Shown one piece after another: positions 28,746-37,108 of a stretch of 64,000 bases of DNA (position 1 is its first letter; every line of letters starts with the position of its first letter). Origin of the DNA: Ruminococcus flavefaciens. Its GTDB lineage: Bacteria; Bacillota; Clostridia; Oscillospirales; Ruminococcaceae. Below the pieces are notes generated by a model. The model saw nothing but the letters and a program-made list of their open reading frames with translations, was not told the origin of the DNA and searched no databases. The stretch covers positions 1 to 64,000 of the forward strand of contig JAMPAU010000006.1 of the NCBI GenBank assembly GCA_023667045.1, read 5' to 3'. The position numbers and the translations under genes were made by a program.

Positions 28746-29939
28746 TTATTCGTCATCGGGCAGATTATCGCACAGCGAGATAACAAGTATATCGTCAGAT
28801 GATTCGCTTTTCAGGAAATAATCTGTTGTTTCTACACGTCTGTATATGCCGTCATTGCCGAGTTGCCTTGTCACAAGGCGTACTTCACTTTTACCGCTGT
28901 TGTAGGCGTTTAGGAGGTTAATGCGGTTGAAAGTATCAGCGAAAATCTTTTGGTCGTCGGGGTGCATTGAAGAAGCACCATGTAAAATAAGTTCGTCGAA
29001 TACCCCAGTAGACGGACATGAGGTTGAAGAAAAGTCCTGATAAGCCATCATGTAGAAACTGTTTCTTGTGAGATTGGAGAAGATAACAAGCGGGTATCTC
29101 CGGAAGATAACACTCATAAGCAAATCGGAAGCACCAGCCGGAGTTTGTACTTCAAGAATATCTGCCGGCTCGTCCACCTGAACGTGATGTTTGCATAAAT
29201 CAAGATAATCTTTTTCCGGCATGGGCTTTGCAAAAATATACCCTTGAATTTTTCCGCAGTTGCAGGTACGCAGAAAGGCGAGCTGTTCTTTTGTCTCAAC
29301 GCCCTCTGCAATGGTTGTCATGTGCAGACGGTGGGCGAAATAGAAGATACTTTCAAGAACAATACGCTCCTTTTCGTTTTCACAGTTGTGGCTCAAAAGG
29401 GACTTGTCTATTTTGAGAATATCCATCGGCATATCCTTTACAAACTGCAATGATGAGAGACCGCTTCCGAAATCGTCGATAGCCACGCTGAAACCCGCAC
29501 CCCTTACGCTGTTTATCCAGTCAAGGATTTTTTCAGTTTCGTTTACCATTGCGGATTCAGTTATTTCAACCTCAATCAGTGAGTGAGGAATATTATAGCT
29601 GTCTGCCAGTGCGGAAAGTTTTTCTGAGAAGTTTTTTTCACTTATGTGCCGTCTTGAAAAATTCACGGCAACAGGAAACTGTTTGTCTTTGCTTTGTTTT
29701 TTGAGCATACAGCAGACTTTTTTTGTCATATGCCAGTCGATAGCACAGATAAGGTCTGTTTCTTCTGCCTGTGGAATAAATGCAAAGGGCGGAATAACAG
29801 TACCGTCATTTTTTATCCAGCGGACAAGAGCTTCTGCACTTTTTATCTTTGAGGTTATAGCGTCGTACTGTGGCTGATAGAAAGCCTGCAACTCGTCGTT
29901 TTCTATTGCTTTAAGTATAGATTCTTCACTGAAATTCAT
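28746..29939 (-). CDS. EAL-domain cyclic-di-GMP phosphodiesterase with a C-terminal PAS-like domain
   Basis: I use the ATG giving MNFSEESIL because GGAGAG lies eight bases before it; a GTG three codons earlier is less likely. The 397-residue protein has an EAL domain (about residues 5-250) with all active-site groups: EALVRW, EITES, DDFGSG, ILKID and AEGVET. A C-terminal domain of about 125 residues (YPLVIFSNLTRNSFYMMAY to LVISLCDN) looks PAS-like, an unusual order since sensors usually precede EAL. No membrane segment. It should degrade cyclic di-GMP to pGpG. Its promoter lies inside the 3' end of the upstream TetR gene. Confidence 0.92.
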   Translation of the reverse strand: MNFSEESILKAIENDELQAFYQPQYDAITSKIKSAEALVRWIKNDGTVIPPFAFIPQAEETDLICAIDWHMTKKVCCMLKKQSKDKQFPVAVNFSRRHISEKNFSEKLSALADSYNIPHSLIEVEITESAMVNETEKILDWINSVRGAGFSVAIDDFGSGLSSLQFVKDMPMDILKIDKSLLSHNCENEKERIVLESIFYFAHRLHMTTIAEGVETKEQLAFLRTCNCGKIQGYIFAKPMPEKDYLDLCKHHVQVDEPADILEVQTPAGASDLLMSVIFRRYPLVIFSNLTRNSFYMMAYQDFSSTSCPSTGVFDELILHGASSMHPDDQKIFADTFNRINLLNAYNSGKSEVRLVTRQLGNDGIYRRVETTDYFLKSESSDDILVISLCDNLPDDE

Positions 29940-29971
29940 GATATTCACTCTCCATGTTGAAATTAATTTGG

Positions 29972-30628
29972 TTAAATTATATCATATGAATCAGAATGTG
30001 TCAAGTTTTTTAATTCGTTTTTTGTAAAAAGAAAACTAAAACTGCCCTTTTCAGTTTCAAGACAGGTTTCGAGTATATTTGCATAGAGTTTCAGCTTGCG
30101 GTACATACTCTCATCATCAGAGGGGAAAAACGAGCGGTTGAGCAGGAATGTCAGCATAGCTACAATCATCTCGGCACTTTCGGCAGGAGTTTCTGTGTGG
30201 AGTTCGCCGTTTGCCACACCGTCCTTTAGAATCTGTGTAAGTATCGGCGAGACAGTTTTTATAGCGGTCATCATCAGCTTATAGTGCAGAACTATATCGT
30301 CCTGTACGTGCAGGGAGGTTATTAAGTTACGGCTGTTATCCTGAAATTCCTTTCTTATCATTGAGGCAAAGAGCATTTTCAGCTTTTCATATGTACCGGA
30401 GCAGTTTTCTGTAACGTTAAAATATTCACGTATAGCAGAGGAATAGCTTCTTTCTATTACAGCGTCAATGATTTCGTCCTTGCTGTCAAAGTAATAATAT
30501 ATACTGCCTTTTCCTATTCCGGCATTTTTAGCTATCATGTCAACGGTCATGTCACGGTTAGGAAATTCCATAGTACACATAAGTTCTTCAGCCGAATTCA
30601 GTATAATTTCAACCTTGCTTTCTTTCAT
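29972..30628 (-). CDS. TetR family transcriptional regulator
   Basis: The 218-residue protein has a TetR-type helix-turn-helix in its first 50 residues (TVDMIAKNAGIGKGSIYYYF) and a helical C-terminal ligand domain without obvious family assignment. It is divergent from the alpha/beta hydrolase, condensation-like, ACP and AMP-ligase operon, whose promoter carries a perfect GGTCGAA inverted repeat. It is therefore the likely repressor of that operon, released by a product-related lipid or acyl compound. The ligand is inference. Confidence 0.9.
   Translation of the reverse strand: MKESKVEIILNSAEELMCTMEFPNRDMTVDMIAKNAGIGKGSIYYYFDSKDEIIDAVIERSYSSAIREYFNVTENCSGTYEKLKMLFASMIRKEFQDNSRNLITSLHVQDDIVLHYKLMMTAIKTVSPILTQILKDGVANGELHTETPAESAEMIVAMLTFLLNRSFFPSDDESMYRKLKLYANILETCLETEKGSFSFLFTKNELKNLTHSDSYDII
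29976..30004 (-). promoter_or_regulatory. promoter of the EAL gene within tetR
   Basis: Minus strand TTGACA, 17 bases, TATAAT, located in the last codons of the TetR gene, 37 bases before the EAL start. Confidence 0.7.
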
Positions 30629-30669
30629 TGCAAAAATCCTTTCTTTTAGATTTGCTTTTTTCGATTGCT

Positions 30670-30698
30670 ATTATATCACAAAAAAGATTTAATTTCAA
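30670..30698 (-). promoter_or_regulatory. promoter of the TetR gene
   Basis: Minus strand TTGAAA, 17 bases, TATAAT. No GGTCGAA repeat overlaps it, so autoregulation is not evident. Confidence 0.6.
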
Positions 30699-30768
30699 GC
30701 CTTTGGCAATTGTGAATTATAGCATAAATTTTGTATGAAAAATTCATAATGATTGGCATAAATCACAC

Positions 30769-30829
30769 TTGACTGCCGGTCGAAAACGTGATATAATAAG
30801 ACCATAGAAAAATTCGACCAGCGGTCGAA
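30769..30829 (+). promoter_or_regulatory. promoter and TetR operator of the acyl operon
   Basis: TTGACT (30769-30774), 17 bases, TATAAT (30792-30797). A perfect inverted repeat TTCGACC-AGC-GGTCGAA (30813-30829) lies just after the transcription start, and a second copy of the half-site GGTCGAA lies within the spacer (30779-30785), so binding would block the polymerase at two points. Confidence 0.7.
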
Positions 30830-30851
30830 AAAGATAAAAAGGGGTGCATTT

Positions 30852-31805
30852 ATGTCTAAAATTCTATTGGGAATGGCTCTTTTAGCAGGCAGTGGTGCTG
30901 TAGCCGGAGCTGTCGGTGCGAAAACTCTCTTTAACCGAACTATTCCAAGACAGGATACTCTCAGAGTAGACCTCGATGAAATGGCTGATATGTCTAAATG
31001 GGAGGAATACAAGAAATTTTTAGTTCCTAACCGTGAGTGGCTTGAAAAGCAGAATCTCGAACACATTACAATAACCGCACGTGACGGTATCGAACTTCAT
31101 GCAGAATACTTTCCGGCAGAAACTCCGAGCAATAAGCTTGTAATCTGCAATCACGGCTATACCGGACAAGGCATGAAAGACTGTGCTTCTATTTCGGTAT
31201 TCTTTCACAGAATAGGTTACGACTGTCTCATAGTTGACCACAGAGGACACGGCAAAAGCGAGGGCGATTATATCGGTTTCGGAATACTCGACCGTTTCGA
31301 CTGCTTACGCTGGATTCAGTATGTAAATAACCGTTTCAGCAATGAAAAGCAGATTTTGCTTTACGGCGTTTCAATGGGTGCTACAACTGCACTTATGACG
31401 GCAGGTTTTCCGGAAGTAGCCGGAAGTGTAAAGGCTGTAATAGCTGACTGTGCCTTTACATCGCCCTATGAGGTATTCAAGCACGTTCTCAAAAAGGACT
31501 ACCATTTACCGCCTTTTCCGATTATGGACATAAATGAAAAGATGTGCCGTAAAAAAGCCGGATATGGTTTCAGCGACTACTCAACTATTGATGCAGTGAA
31601 GAATACAACTATTCCTTGTCTTTTCATTCACGGCTCTGAAGATAATTTCGTTCCGGTGTACATGACAAGGCAGAACTATGAAGCCTGCAATTCTGAAAAG
31701 GACATAATGATTGTACAGAATGCCGGACACGGTGCAGCTTATTATGAAGATGTTCTGGCTTATGAAGAAAAGATAATATCATTCACAGAAAAGTATCTTG
31801 CATGA
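30852..31805 (+). CDS. alpha/beta hydrolase with N-terminal hydrophobic anchor
   Basis: The 317-residue protein begins with a hydrophobic Ala/Gly-rich segment (about residues 4-24), probably a membrane anchor or uncleaved signal. The alpha/beta hydrolase fold follows: oxyanion region CNHGYTGQG, nucleophile Ser in YGVSMGAT, acid Asp in HGSEDNFVP and His in NAGHGAAYY. The family includes thioesterases, lipases and acylglycerol hydrolases. It is first in the TetR-controlled operon, so a thioesterase or acyl-releasing role with the following ACP system is plausible. Substrate is unknown. Confidence 0.9.
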   Translation: MSKILLGMALLAGSGAVAGAVGAKTLFNRTIPRQDTLRVDLDEMADMSKWEEYKKFLVPNREWLEKQNLEHITITARDGIELHAEYFPAETPSNKLVICNHGYTGQGMKDCASISVFFHRIGYDCLIVDHRGHGKSEGDYIGFGILDRFDCLRWIQYVNNRFSNEKQILLYGVSMGATTALMTAGFPEVAGSVKAVIADCAFTSPYEVFKHVLKKDYHLPPFPIMDINEKMCRKKAGYGFSDYSTIDAVKNTTIPCLFIHGSEDNFVPVYMTRQNYEACNSEKDIMIVQNAGHGAAYYEDVLAYEEKIISFTEKYLA

Positions 31806-31819
31806 TACAGGGAGGAAAA

Positions 31820-33229
31820 ATGAAAGAATTAAATGTCAACGGTGCAGTTATGAAATGCTACCCCCTCTGTGCCGCTCAGAAACTCCACAACTATACAATA
31901 CGCTTCTGTCCTGCACAGGTTCTCTGTATAGGAACAGGACTTTACATCAAGGAAGAAACAGATTTCGGCATTCTCAAGAGAGCAATATACACAGCTTATG
32001 AAATGTTTGACAGCATGAGACTTCGCTTTATTGAGGACGAGGAAACGGGAGAAGTACTCCAGTATATCGTGCCTTTTGATGAGAGAGATATTCCGCTTGT
32101 TGACTTCTCGGACTGGAAAGAAGAAGACGCACACAATGAAATGAGAAAATGGACTGCACTGCCTTTTGCAAGATATAACAGCCCCATGAATCAAGTTATA
32201 ATGATAAAGCTCCCCGACGGCTACAATGGAATTTATCTCAAGACCGACCACATGACTATGGATTCAAGTTCTATTGTCGGATTTACAACAACTGTCCTTG
32301 AAATTTACTGTGCTATGAGATACGGCACTGATATGCCTAAACCTATGAGTTCATATATAAAACAGCTTGAAAAAGACCTTGAATACGAGGCAGATTCTAA
32401 AGCTAAACAGCGTGACGAGGAATACTGGAAAAATGAAATTGAGGGCAGTGAGCCGATGTATACGGATTTTGCAGGACAGGGAAGATTACTTACGCAAAGG
32501 CGTGAAAACAATAATCCCAAACAGAGATGGGCGACTGTTATCTCAAAAAGTCCAGAGGCTTCAATTTCTGTATTCTCACTTGAATATGAGCCGTCAATGA
32601 GACTTATGAAATTCTGTGAAATACACAACGTGCCTATGGCAAGCCTGTTGCTTATGGGTATGAGAACTGTTCTCTCAAAATTCAACGACAATGAAGAAGA
32701 CGTTTCCATAAAGACCTGCGTTTCAAGACGTGGCACCATTTCGTCAAAAAATTCAGGCGGTACAAGAGTACATTTCTTCCCCATGCGTACTATAATGAAG
32801 CCTGAAATGTCTTTCCTTGACGGTATTCATATGATTCAGGCGGAACAGAATAAAATTTTCCGTCATGCAAATTATGACCCCATAGAATACACTATGAAAA
32901 GGGGACAGTACAGAAAATATGCTCCTGGTGCAAGCTATGAAAGTCTCAGTCTGACTTATCAGCCTCTGACAATCCGTAGTAAAAAATATGATATTCCAGA
33001 TGTTCCGTACAAGAGCTACTGGTATACCAATGGCGTTGCCGGACAGCCTTTATATCTGACTGTAATGCACCGTCCGGAAGACAACGGTCTCAACTTCAAC
33101 TTTGAATACAGGAAAGATGTTGTAACCGGTGAGGAAATGGAATATTTTTATTATTATCTCTGCCGTGTTCTTTTCAGAGGAATTGAGGACGAAAACAGAA
33201 CTATTGGCGAAATTCTTGAAATGATATAA
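31820..33229 (+). CDS. condensation-domain-like acyltransferase
   Basis: I use the ATG after GGGAGGAAAA; an in-frame ATG six codons earlier overlaps the previous stop and could be a coupled start. The 469-residue protein resembles stand-alone condensation or acyltransferase enzymes of the CoA-dependent acyltransferase superfamily. The core motif reads DHMTMDSSS, keeping the second His and the Asp of HHxxxDG. A second region, KTCVSRRGTI with a trailing Gly-rich turn, fits the fold's latch. Next to an acyl carrier protein and an AMP-ligase it probably joins an activated acyl group to an amine or alcohol. No NRPS modules are fused. Product is unknown. Confidence 0.75.
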   Translation: MKELNVNGAVMKCYPLCAAQKLHNYTIRFCPAQVLCIGTGLYIKEETDFGILKRAIYTAYEMFDSMRLRFIEDEETGEVLQYIVPFDERDIPLVDFSDWKEEDAHNEMRKWTALPFARYNSPMNQVIMIKLPDGYNGIYLKTDHMTMDSSSIVGFTTTVLEIYCAMRYGTDMPKPMSSYIKQLEKDLEYEADSKAKQRDEEYWKNEIEGSEPMYTDFAGQGRLLTQRRENNNPKQRWATVISKSPEASISVFSLEYEPSMRLMKFCEIHNVPMASLLLMGMRTVLSKFNDNEEDVSIKTCVSRRGTISSKNSGGTRVHFFPMRTIMKPEMSFLDGIHMIQAEQNKIFRHANYDPIEYTMKRGQYRKYAPGASYESLSLTYQPLTIRSKKYDIPDVPYKSYWYTNGVAGQPLYLTVMHRPEDNGLNFNFEYRKDVVTGEEMEYFYYYLCRVLFRGIEDENRTIGEILEMI

Positions 33230-33242
33230 GGAGGAAAAAATC

Positions 33243-33467
33243 ATGCTGGAAAAATTAAAGGAAATTATCGTAAATTACGTTGAGGTTAACCCCGACGAAA
33301 TCACCACAGAATCACGTTTCATTGAAGACATCGGTCTCAATTCATACGACTTTATGTGTATGCTCGGCGACATCGAAGAGGAGTTCGGCATTGCGGTTGA
33401 CGAGACAGAAATCGTAAATCTCCGTACAGTAGGCGAGGCTATCGCTTACTTTGAAACACTTCAGTAA
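33243..33467 (+). CDS. acyl carrier protein
   Basis: The 74-residue acidic protein is a four-helix carrier domain. Ser34 in DIGLNSYDF is the expected phosphopantetheine site. It differs from the fatty-acid-synthase AcpP motif (DSL) and is closer to dedicated carriers such as those of DltC or NRPS-type systems. It lies between the condensation-like enzyme and the AMP-ligase, with 13- and 12-base gaps, so it is the likely shared partner of both. Confidence 0.93.
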   Translation: MLEKLKEIIVNYVEVNPDEITTESRFIEDIGLNSYDFMCMLGDIEEEFGIAVDETEIVNLRTVGEAIAYFETLQ

Positions 33468-33479
33468 TCGGGGGTTTTT

Positions 33480-35012
33480 ATGGATAAGAATAATATTAAA
33501 ACACTTCAGGAACTCGTTGACGCTGCTGCAAACGAACACGGCGACAGAGTTTTCATCAGGGAAAAGGACGGCAAGGAAGTTGTAGAAAAGACTTTCGTGC
33601 AGTTCCGTGAAGATGTAAAGAAAGTTATGGCTTTCGTTAATACTTTCCGTGACGGCGAACCAATTCACTGTGCTGTTGCCGGTGCTTCAAGCTATGCATG
33701 GCTTTTAGGCTATTTCGGCACTGTCTGTGGCGGAAATGCCTGTGTACCTCTTGACGCACAGCTCGGCGAGGACGATATAGCCGAACTCTTAAACCGCTCC
33801 GATTCTGTTCTTTTCTTCTATGATAAGAGATTCGTCAAGATGCTTGACGGACTTAAAGAAAAGTGTCCGGAAATAAAGTATTTTATCTCCCTTGAAAACG
33901 ATATGGACGGCATTCTTGAAAAATATCAACCGGAAGATTTCAAGCCCGTTGAACCGTCTGCACTTGCTGCTATTTCTTATACTTCTGGTACTACAGGAAA
34001 GAGCAAGGGCGTTATGCTCCTCAACAGCAACCTCATAGACAACACTATGTGTCAGGACAATGAAAGTGTTCCAGATGACGTTGTTATGTCGGTACTGCCT
34101 ATTCACCACATATACTGCTTTACCTGTGATATTCTCCTTTCACTGCGTTACGGTTATCCACTGTGCTTTAACGATTCAATGATGAGGATTCCACAGAACT
34201 TGAAACTTTTCAAGCCGACAACTATTCTGCTCGTTCCCATGATTGCGGAAACTCTCTACAAAATGGTCAAGAATATTTCAGCCTCTGAACCCGATACACC
34301 TTTAACTGAAATCGCTGAAAGAGTATTCGGCGGAAGATTAAAGACTATTTTCAGTGGCGGTGCATATCTCCGTCCGGAACTCCAGAGGGCATATCTTGAT
34401 ATGGGCATTGCTATGGCACAGGGTTACGGCATGACTGAATGTTCACCGAGAATCTCGACCGCTGACAAGAATGATACAGAGTGTGCCGGAGACGTTGGCA
34501 TAATCGTAAACGGCTGTCAGGTAAAGACAGTTGACGGCGAAATCATGGTTAAAAGCCCGTCCGTAATGGCGGGTTACTACAAGGACGAACAGGCTACCGC
34601 TGAGGCACTCACTCCGGACGGCTGGTTGCACACTGGCGACCTTGGCTATGTTGACGATAAAAACAGGCTTTTCCTTACTGGTCGTAAGAAGAATCTTATC
34701 ATTCTCTCAAACGGCGAAAATGTTTCACCGGAAGAACTCGAAAACAAGTTTGCTGGACTTGAATATATCAGCGAAATTATAGTTTACAGCGACGACAGCG
34801 TAATCTGTGCTGAAATCTTCCCTAACAGAGACCTCTACACAGATGAGCAGGAAATTGAAAGAATGTTCCGTGAAACTGTCGATAACATCAACAAGACTGT
34901 TCCGCCGGCTAAGGCTATACGCCGTCTTAGGATAAGAGACAACGGCTTTGACAGAACAGCTTCAAACAAAATAAAGCGTCAGCAGTCAGAACACGGAAGA
35001 ATCATCAAATAA
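33480..35012 (+). CDS. AMP-forming acyl ligase (adenylating enzyme)
   Basis: The 510-residue protein has the ANL-family motifs in order: YTSGTTGKSKGV (about residues 165-176), the region around SGGAYL, YGMTECSP, TGDLGYVDDKNRLFLTGRKKN and the C-terminal Lys in TASNKIKRQ. This resembles long-chain acyl-CoA/acyl-ACP synthetases more than amino-acid adenylation domains. It should activate a carboxylic acid as the adenylate and load it on the neighbouring acyl carrier protein. GGGGG lies six bases before its ATG. It is the last gene of the TetR-controlled operon. Confidence 0.9.
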   Translation: MDKNNIKTLQELVDAAANEHGDRVFIREKDGKEVVEKTFVQFREDVKKVMAFVNTFRDGEPIHCAVAGASSYAWLLGYFGTVCGGNACVPLDAQLGEDDIAELLNRSDSVLFFYDKRFVKMLDGLKEKCPEIKYFISLENDMDGILEKYQPEDFKPVEPSALAAISYTSGTTGKSKGVMLLNSNLIDNTMCQDNESVPDDVVMSVLPIHHIYCFTCDILLSLRYGYPLCFNDSMMRIPQNLKLFKPTTILLVPMIAETLYKMVKNISASEPDTPLTEIAERVFGGRLKTIFSGGAYLRPELQRAYLDMGIAMAQGYGMTECSPRISTADKNDTECAGDVGIIVNGCQVKTVDGEIMVKSPSVMAGYYKDEQATAEALTPDGWLHTGDLGYVDDKNRLFLTGRKKNLIILSNGENVSPEELENKFAGLEYISEIIVYSDDSVICAEIFPNRDLYTDEQEIERMFRETVDNINKTVPPAKAIRRLRIRDNGFDRTASNKIKRQQSEHGRIIK

Positions 35013-35054
35013 TCAATAAAATATTTCTTATTTGTGAATATTTTTGATATACTA

Positions 35055-35083
35055 TTGACAAATTACTGCTGGTATGGTATAAT
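35055..35083 (+). promoter_or_regulatory. promoter of the SCP2 gene
   Basis: Consensus TTGACA, 17 bases, TATAAT. It lies downstream of the acyl operon, so the SCP2 gene can be expressed independently. Confidence 0.75.
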
Positions 35084-35154
35084 GACATTATCATTCCGGC
35101 AGTATTTATTTTAAGAAAGGAAAAAGCTGTACATCATGTACGGCGGTAATTTTT

Positions 35155-35502
35155 ATGACGTACGAAGAAATTTTTGCAAAGTCAAAGGAGCTTATCCTTG
35201 CTAACGAAGTTGACAATCTGGAAGAAGCAGGTCATTTAGCTGTCCAGATTAACATCACAGGAGAGGGCGAGGGTGCTTTCTATATCGAACTCAAAGACGG
35301 CAAGGTTTATGTTGAGCCGTATGAATACTATGACCGTGATTGTATCTTTATAGTTTCCGGTAAGAACTTCATAAAGATGTGCGAGGGCAAGCTTGACGCT
35401 GTTGTTGCTTTCACTACTGGCAAGCTTAAAGTTGAGGGCAGTATCGAAAAGGCTCTTGAATTTAACAAGATTGTCAAGGCTGTTCAGAAAAAAAATAAGT
35501 AA
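35155..35502 (+). CDS. SCP2 sterol/lipid-binding domain protein
   Basis: The 115-residue protein is a single SCP2 domain (VQINITGEGEGAFYIELKDGKVYVEP, then MCEGKLDAVVAFTTGKLKVEG), a fold with a hydrophobic cavity for lipids or acyl-CoA. The leader is odd: the best ribosome site, AAGGA, is 34 bases upstream of this ATG and nearer to an out-of-frame ATG, leaving only GGCGG seven bases before the start. Position just after the acyl operon suggests binding of an acyl product or substrate, though it has its own promoter. Confidence 0.87.
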   Translation: MTYEEIFAKSKELILANEVDNLEEAGHLAVQINITGEGEGAFYIELKDGKVYVEPYEYYDRDCIFIVSGKNFIKMCEGKLDAVVAFTTGKLKVEGSIEKALEFNKIVKAVQKKNK

Positions 35503-35512
35503 TTACTGATTA

Positions 35513-35549
35513 CAGAACCTTACTTTATATAGTGGGGTTCTGTTTTTTT
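35513..35549 (+). terminator. terminator after the SCP2 gene
   Basis: CAGAACC and GGTTCTG form the stem, followed by seven T. Confidence 0.75.
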
Positions 35550-35550
35550 A

Positions 35551-35579
35551 TTGACAAGCTGTGTGAAAAAATGTATAAT
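35551..35579 (+). promoter_or_regulatory. promoter of the aldo/keto reductase gene
   Basis: TTGACA, 17 bases, TATAAT, directly after the SCP2 terminator. Confidence 0.75.
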
Positions 35580-35629
35580 TTTAATAAGAAATATTAATCT
35601 GAATTTATATAATACAGGAGGATTTTTTT

Positions 35630-36616
35630 ATGTACACACCAAACGAAAAACGCTATGAAAGAATGATTTACAGGAGGTGCGGAAAAAGCGGTCTGAAACT
35701 CTCTGCCGTCTCGCTGGGACTGTGGCAAAATTTCGGCTATTCGGGAAACTTTTCCAATATCGAAAAAATGGTGCATACCGCTTTTGATTTGGGAATAACC
35801 CATTTCGACCTCGCCAACAACTACGGTGTGCCTTACGGAAGTGCAGAAACAAACTTCGGGCATATTCTCGATAACGGTCTCAGAAAGTACCGTGACGAAC
35901 TCTGCATATCCACAAAAGCCGGATACGATATGTGGGCAGGACCTTACGGCGACGGCAACGGCTCACGGAAATATTTAACATCGTCGCTTGACCAGAGCTT
36001 GAAAAGAATGGGTCTTGACTATGTGGACATCTTTTATCATCATGTTCCCGACCCCGAAACGCCCATTGAAGAAACCGTCCTTGCACTCGACAATGCCGTA
36101 AGACAGGGCAAGGCTTTATATGTCGGCATATCAAACTACAACAAGGCTCAGACGGCTGAGGCTATGGCTATTTTCAGAGAACTCAGAACGCCTTTTATAG
36201 TTAATCAGCCGTCATACTCCATGCTCAACCGCTGGGTTGAAGATGACGGACTTGACGATTATGCAGTTGAAAACGGCATAGGACTGGCAGTATTTTCGCC
36301 TTTGTATCAAGGTTTTCTGACGGACAGGTATTTACATGGCATTCCGGAAAATTCCCGTGCAGACAATACGGACTATCTCAAAAATCAGCTTGACGAAAAA
36401 ATGATTACAAAACTTAACCGTCTCAATGAAGTGGCTCTGAGCAGGGGACAGTCACTTTCACAAATGGCTCTTTCGTGGGTGCTGAACAACAAGGCGGTAA
36501 CTACTGTACTTGTGGGGGCAAGCCGTCCGGAACAGATTATACAGAATGTCGAGTGCATAAAACATATTGATTTCAGCGATGAGGAAACTGCAACAATTAG
36601 GGAGATTTTAAAGTAA
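35630..36616 (+). CDS. aldo/keto reductase, YghZ/Gpr type
   Basis: The 328-residue protein is a TIM-barrel aldo/keto reductase with the catalytic tetrad Asp and Tyr in FDLANNYG, Lys in ISTKAGYDM and His in FYHHVPDPETP. The segment GDGNGSRKYL and the length fit the L-glyceraldehyde-3-phosphate reductase (YghZ) branch, which also reduces methylglyoxal with NADPH. AGGAGG precedes the ATG. Its stop overlaps the start of the next small gene (TAATG). Confidence 0.92.
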   Translation: MYTPNEKRYERMIYRRCGKSGLKLSAVSLGLWQNFGYSGNFSNIEKMVHTAFDLGITHFDLANNYGVPYGSAETNFGHILDNGLRKYRDELCISTKAGYDMWAGPYGDGNGSRKYLTSSLDQSLKRMGLDYVDIFYHHVPDPETPIEETVLALDNAVRQGKALYVGISNYNKAQTAEAMAIFRELRTPFIVNQPSYSMLNRWVEDDGLDDYAVENGIGLAVFSPLYQGFLTDRYLHGIPENSRADNTDYLKNQLDEKMITKLNRLNEVALSRGQSLSQMALSWVLNNKAVTTVLVGASRPEQIIQNVECIKHIDFSDEETATIREILK

Positions 36617-37035
36617 TGAACAGGAATATTTATCTGTCTGAACTTGAAACTCCAGTGACTGTGGAATATGACTTCAGCTATGCAGGGATTTCCGGCTATG
36701 CGGAAACTATCGGCTGTAAGGTTGTTTTTTTCCGTAAAAATAAGTCTGATTTACTGGACGCTTTCAGCTTTATGGAAATAGAACCAGAAGAATTTAATTT
36801 TTGTAACAGCATTCTTGAAAAGATTGGTTTTCCGGTTAAGTTAGGCGAAAGTCATGACAGAGTGCGTGAGATTTTCGGGACGGAAAAATCAACTGATACT
36901 TTCTTTGAAAATTATATAAGATACAATTATTACATGGAAGACTATTTTGTTTCTTTCTGTATCACCGAAAAAGCCGTAACAGGCATTGAGGTTATTTTCA
37001 GCAGGGAAATAATTTCTGAAATATCAGATTTTTGA
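36616..37035 (+). CDS. protein of unknown function, 139 residues
   Basis: The ATG overlaps the stop of the aldo/keto reductase by one base, so it is translated by coupling. The protein is acidic and soluble, rich in Phe and Tyr, without a motif that I know. Its tight link to the reductase suggests a shared condition of expression rather than a known complex. Confidence 0.75.
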   Translation: MNRNIYLSELETPVTVEYDFSYAGISGYAETIGCKVVFFRKNKSDLLDAFSFMEIEPEEFNFCNSILEKIGFPVKLGESHDRVREIFGTEKSTDTFFENYIRYNYYMEDYFVSFCITEKAVTGIEVIFSREIISEISDF

Positions 37036-37046
37036 TAAATTTACTA

Positions 37047-37075
37047 TTGACTTGTTATGAATATTAGTGTATAAT
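37047..37075 (+). promoter_or_regulatory. promoter of the leucine-rich-repeat gene
   Basis: TTGACT, 17 bases, TATAAT, 33 bases before the ATG. Confidence 0.7.
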
Positions 37076-37108
37076 AACAGTAATATATCATGAAAGGAAA
37101 GTTTTATT

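Noticed and set aside
35136-35204. Short frame (MYGGNFYDVRR...) upstream of and overlapping the SCP2 start
   Set aside because: The ribosome site is 14 bases away and nothing supports a leader peptide, although it could explain the weak SCP2 site.
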